Assembly: GCF_023278565.1 (NCBI RefSeq)
Contig: NC_064672.1
Coordinates: 4,402,001-4,466,000, forward strand
Direction: 5' to 3'
From: Colletotrichum lupini
Lineage: Eukaryota > Ascomycota > Sordariomycetes > Glomerellales > Glomerellaceae
DNA length: 64,000 bases
Shown: one piece after another, positions 60,902-64,000 of the stretch
Layout of the letters: the number at the start of each line of letters is the position of its first letter
Numbering within the stretch: the first letter of the stretch is position 1
Notes under the pieces: model-generated
What the model saw: the letters and a program-made list of their open reading frames with translations, nothing else
The model's database searches: none
Told to the model about the DNA's origin: nothing
Program-made: the position numbers and the translations under genes

Positions 60902-62733
60902 ATGCCCGACTCAATCGATGCTCCGCTGATGGCCGGCCGACAGGACCGAGACGACGAGCTTGACTACCGGGACGCGGAAGAGGAGGCCGACGTGCTACCA
61001 GCGTCCATGAAGCATGCACGCCAATCGGGCCCGAGTCTTTTCGTATGGCTTCTCACATTTGCTGCCGGCATCAGTGGATTGCTCTTTGGATGTGAGTCTC
61101 GGCGCCCCCTCCCCCACCGCCCCCCTCCCCCCCCCCCCCCCCCTCCCCACCCCGTACCACACAGTCCACCCACCCACCGCCATCACCCCAAAGCCGACAG
61201 GACCCACTCCCCACAAAACAGCCCACCCACCACCCCGCCCATACCCCCAAACCCCCCCGACCCCCCCCCCCAATTCTACCGTTCATGAGACAAGAAGAAT
61301 AGGCAAATGCTAAACCCCTTTGCGCAGATGATACGGGCGTAATATCAGCAACGCTCGTCAAGATCGACACCTCCCTATCGAACCGAGTCCTAACGACATT
61401 CGACAAGTCCATCATCACTTCCAGCACCGCCCTCTTCGCCCTCCTCGTCTCCCCCTTTTCCTCCATCGTCGCCGACGCGCTGGGCCGCAAGCGCGTCATC
61501 TTCGTCGCCGACATCCTCTTCATCCTCGGCGCCCTGATGCAGGCCTGGGCCGGCACCGTCACCTCCATGGTCATTGGGCGATCCATCGTCGGCCTGGCTG
61601 TCGGCGCCGCCAGCTTCGTCGTGCCCCTGTACATCGCCGAGCTGGCGCCCGCTAGCCACCGCGGCCGTCTCGTGACGATGAACGTCCTTTTCATCACGCT
61701 GGGTCAGGTAGTCGCCTACATCATCGGCTGGGCGTTCGCCGAGTACGGTGACCAGTCGACGGGGTGGCGCTGGATGGTCGGTCTCGGGGCGCTCCCGGCG
61801 GCGCTGCAGTGCTCGATCCTCGCCCTCATGCCCGAGTCCCCGCGCTGGCTCGTCATGGTGGGCCAGTCGCTCAAGGCCAAGAAGGTCGTCGAGAGGGTGC
61901 TGGGAAACACGGTCGGCGGCATGAGGAACGCCGAGGCGGTCATCAAGGAGATTGAGATTGAGATCAGGGAGGAGAGGGAGGTCATGAGGCGTGAGGGTTC
62001 GCCGCGCATGGAGTGGTGGGGAGGCTGGCAGGAGCTGTTCTCCGTCGGGAGAAACAAGCGCGCGCTGGTCATCACCTGCCTGCTCCAGGGCCTCCAGCAA
62101 CTGTGCGGTTTCAACTCGCTCATGTATTTCTCGGCGACCATTTTCAAGATGGTGGGGTTCGGCACGCCCACCCTCACCGCCATGAGCGTCGCCGTCACAA
62201 ACTTCATCTTCACGGTCGCGGCGCTGTGCCTCATCGACCGCATCGGCCGACGCAAGATTCTGCTCTACTCCCTGCCGTTTATGATTGCGGGCCTGATGCT
62301 CTCGGCATACGGCTTCTCCTTTGTCGACCTGCGGCCCGAAACGGCGGCAGCCTCGGAGGGCGGCACCGGCGAGGGAGCGGGCACGGACAGGGGCGCGGCG
62401 GTGCTGATCCTCGTCAGCATCATGGGCTACGTCGCGGCGTACGCGCTGGGTCTGGGCAACGTCCCCTGGATGCAGAGCGAGCTGTTCCCGCTCGCGGTAC
62501 GGTCGATCGGCAGCGGCGTCTCGACGGCGACCAACTGGGGCGCCAATTTCGTCGTCGGCCTGACGTTCCTCCCACTCATGGACGCTCTGAGCCCGTCGTG
62601 GACATTTGTGCTCTACGCGCTCGTGTGTCTAGTTGGGTACGGGCTCATCTGGCGCATCTACCCCGAGACGTCGGGGTTGAGTCTCGAGGAGGCGACGAAT
62701 CTGCTAGAGAACGGATGGGGCGTCCGACGATAG
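60902..62733 (+). CDS. MFS transporter, myo-inositol/H+ symporter type
   Basis: Two exons (60902-61091, 61328-62733) give 531 residues with twelve membrane spans. The splice restores LLFGYDTGVISATLV, the N-terminal sugar-transporter signature. Further signatures are ADALGRKR, GRSIVGLAVGAASFVVPLYI with the following AELAPASHRGR, MPESPRWL, DRIGRRK and the terminal PETSGLSLEE. The segment GLQQLCGFNSLMYFSATIF matches the inositol branch (NSLMYFSxTIF in yeast Itr1) better than hexose carriers, so myo-inositol uptake across the plasma membrane is the best guess. The acidic N-terminal tail (about 45 residues) is cytosolic. The 236-bp intron is long for this genome and packed with C runs. Confidence 0.92.
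61092..61327 (+). other. C-rich intron of the transporter gene
   Basis: Donor GTGAGT, acceptor GCGCAG. The interior is almost all C and A with homopolymer C runs (a long run at about 61127-61142), about four times the length of other introns here. Homopolymer length may be misassembled. Confidence 0.8.
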
Positions 62734-64000
62734 CCTCGAGTTGCCGGCGACCCTCTGGCATGCCGCATGGTGCCCATGGTGTGCAATTGTGCATATGGGA
62801 ATCCTTGATTTTTTCTACCTAGAGGGGTGGGATATCCCCTGGTATTTTACATATCTTAGATGACAGTAGCGAATCGAAACAGCCAATTACACTATAATGA
62901 TCTTTGCTGCACGGATACTAATTAGATCAGTATGGCTAGAAGGAAAATTCAGATGTACTCCGTAGATTACCTACCGTAAAGTAGGTACGGATGGAAAGGG
63001 AGGGGCGATGAAGCATTCTAGACCTTTCTGGAACGCTTTGGTCGTTGCGTCGACTGCCAAGTGTGAGTGGAGAAACCAGCTCGTTCGGGCTATTTTTTAC
63101 CCTCTTATTTCTTCCTGCCTTGGACTGTCACTGAAGGAGCCTCGGAGGGCGGAAACCTAGGAGGCGGCAAGAAGCGGCATTGGGCTGTCGCTCTGGGTTG
63201 GGCATTCGGCGAGAGGGTCTACAATAGCGGCCGAAGACCGCGGCCCGTGGGAAATTGTGGATGAGCTTGTCAGCTTGTGTTGAAAATGAGATAGATCGGG
63301 TGGATGTAGGGAGTCAGGACCCACGATCATCATCCTGAAGCCTGAAGGGGACATGTAATCTCCCCGTAAATCCGTTATTCCCCTTCCTTTTTGTGGTTGG
63401 CTAGTGTTTTCTTTTTATTATGATTATTTCATGTGTGTGGTTGCTGCTCATTCTATGATTTTTATCCTGTGACCGTCTTGCAGCGTTTTCTCGTGGAATT
63501 TCCAAGTATCCCACCCGCGACGTCGACTACGTCGATGAAGGTAGCCATACGGCGTTCTAGACACGGACAGACGCCGAACAGTTGGATGCACACGGCCGGG
63601 GATGCCGTGGCGTTTGTGCACGTTTTGTCTAGTCAGTGCTGCAGGGGAAAAGTGGCAGACGCAAGGTGACGTTTAAGGCTGATGACTAAAGCAGTGCATA
63701 GGATGGTTCCGAGAAGGCGCGGGGCCGAAGGGGGGGAGAATAGCGAGAGAATATGTCAATGGGTGACGGGAATGTGAACTCTTGATAATTGGAAACGAAT
63801 TGACACTACCTTAGGTGGAGCCAATCATTACCGTGATAGACAATTTTTCTTTCTTACCGTACGGATACAACCGTCGCCATTTCTTCTCTCTCTCGGAGGC
63901 ACCGCGCCTTCGGATGGGCTTAAGTCCAGACTGTCCAGCCCCAGTGACATCATACCCGGTGTTAACCTTCCTCCTACTGCGCATGTCCCATGGTTTTTTT
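62734..64000. other. Intergenic, no supported gene
   Basis: 3' region of the transporter gene, then mixed sequence without recognised content. A perfect TACTCCGTA lies at 62956-62964. A gene beginning beyond the window edge cannot be excluded. Confidence 0.5.

Overview
The window is nuclear DNA of a filamentous ascomycete, most likely a Sordariomycete. The evidence is short introns of about 50-110 bp with GTAAGT-like donors and CTAAC-like branch sites, fungal gene families (Ssn6-type corepressor, GH72 glucanosyltransferase, Rax1-type RGS protein, Itr-type inositol transporter), and a transposon block carrying the signature of repeat-induced point mutation (RIP). The species cannot be fixed from the sequence.

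Layout: 1-10876 is a long stretch with no convincing gene, rich in simple repeats. At 10877-19661 four genes lie head to tail on the + strand: an Ssn6/Cyc8 TPR corepressor, ribosomal protein uL3, a NuiA-like small protein, and anthranilate synthase component I (trpE), which has a CPC1/Gcn4-type TGACTCA upstream. A Rax1-like RGS membrane protein (-) converges on trpE. After 2.5 kb of low-complexity DNA, including an extreme poly-G tract, come a 3-hydroxyisobutyrate-dehydrogenase-like oxidoreductase (-), a doubtful small gene (+), a His-rich two-span membrane protein (-) and a GPI-type GH72 beta-1,3-glucanosyltransferase (-).

33637-46677 is a 13.0 kb AT-rich block. I read it as two nested mobile elements. 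The outer one is a DNA transposon with near-perfect 33-bp terminal inverted repeats. Inside it sits an 8.1 kb Ty3/Gypsy-type LTR retrotransposon on the - strand, with 190-bp LTRs, a perfect 5-bp target duplication, a polypurine tract, and recognisable but inactivated reverse transcriptase and integrase. The two LTRs differ at 19 sites, all transitions, with no indel, which is what RIP predicts. An additional reading frame lies antisense to pol between the integrase and the 3' LTR. The outer element's own reading frame appears to be split by the retrotransposon.

Right of the block, 46683-52732 is gene-poor with one tentative two-exon gene. Then come a pseudokinase-like protein (-, 52733-54580), a 6.3 kb intergenic stretch carrying a 629-bp hAT-type MITE with a perfect 8-bp target duplication (58374-59002), and a myo-inositol/sugar MFS transporter (+, 60902-62733). 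The genes are mostly housekeeping or cell-surface functions and do not form an obvious cluster. The most interesting material is the nested, RIP-silenced transposon block and the hAT MITE.
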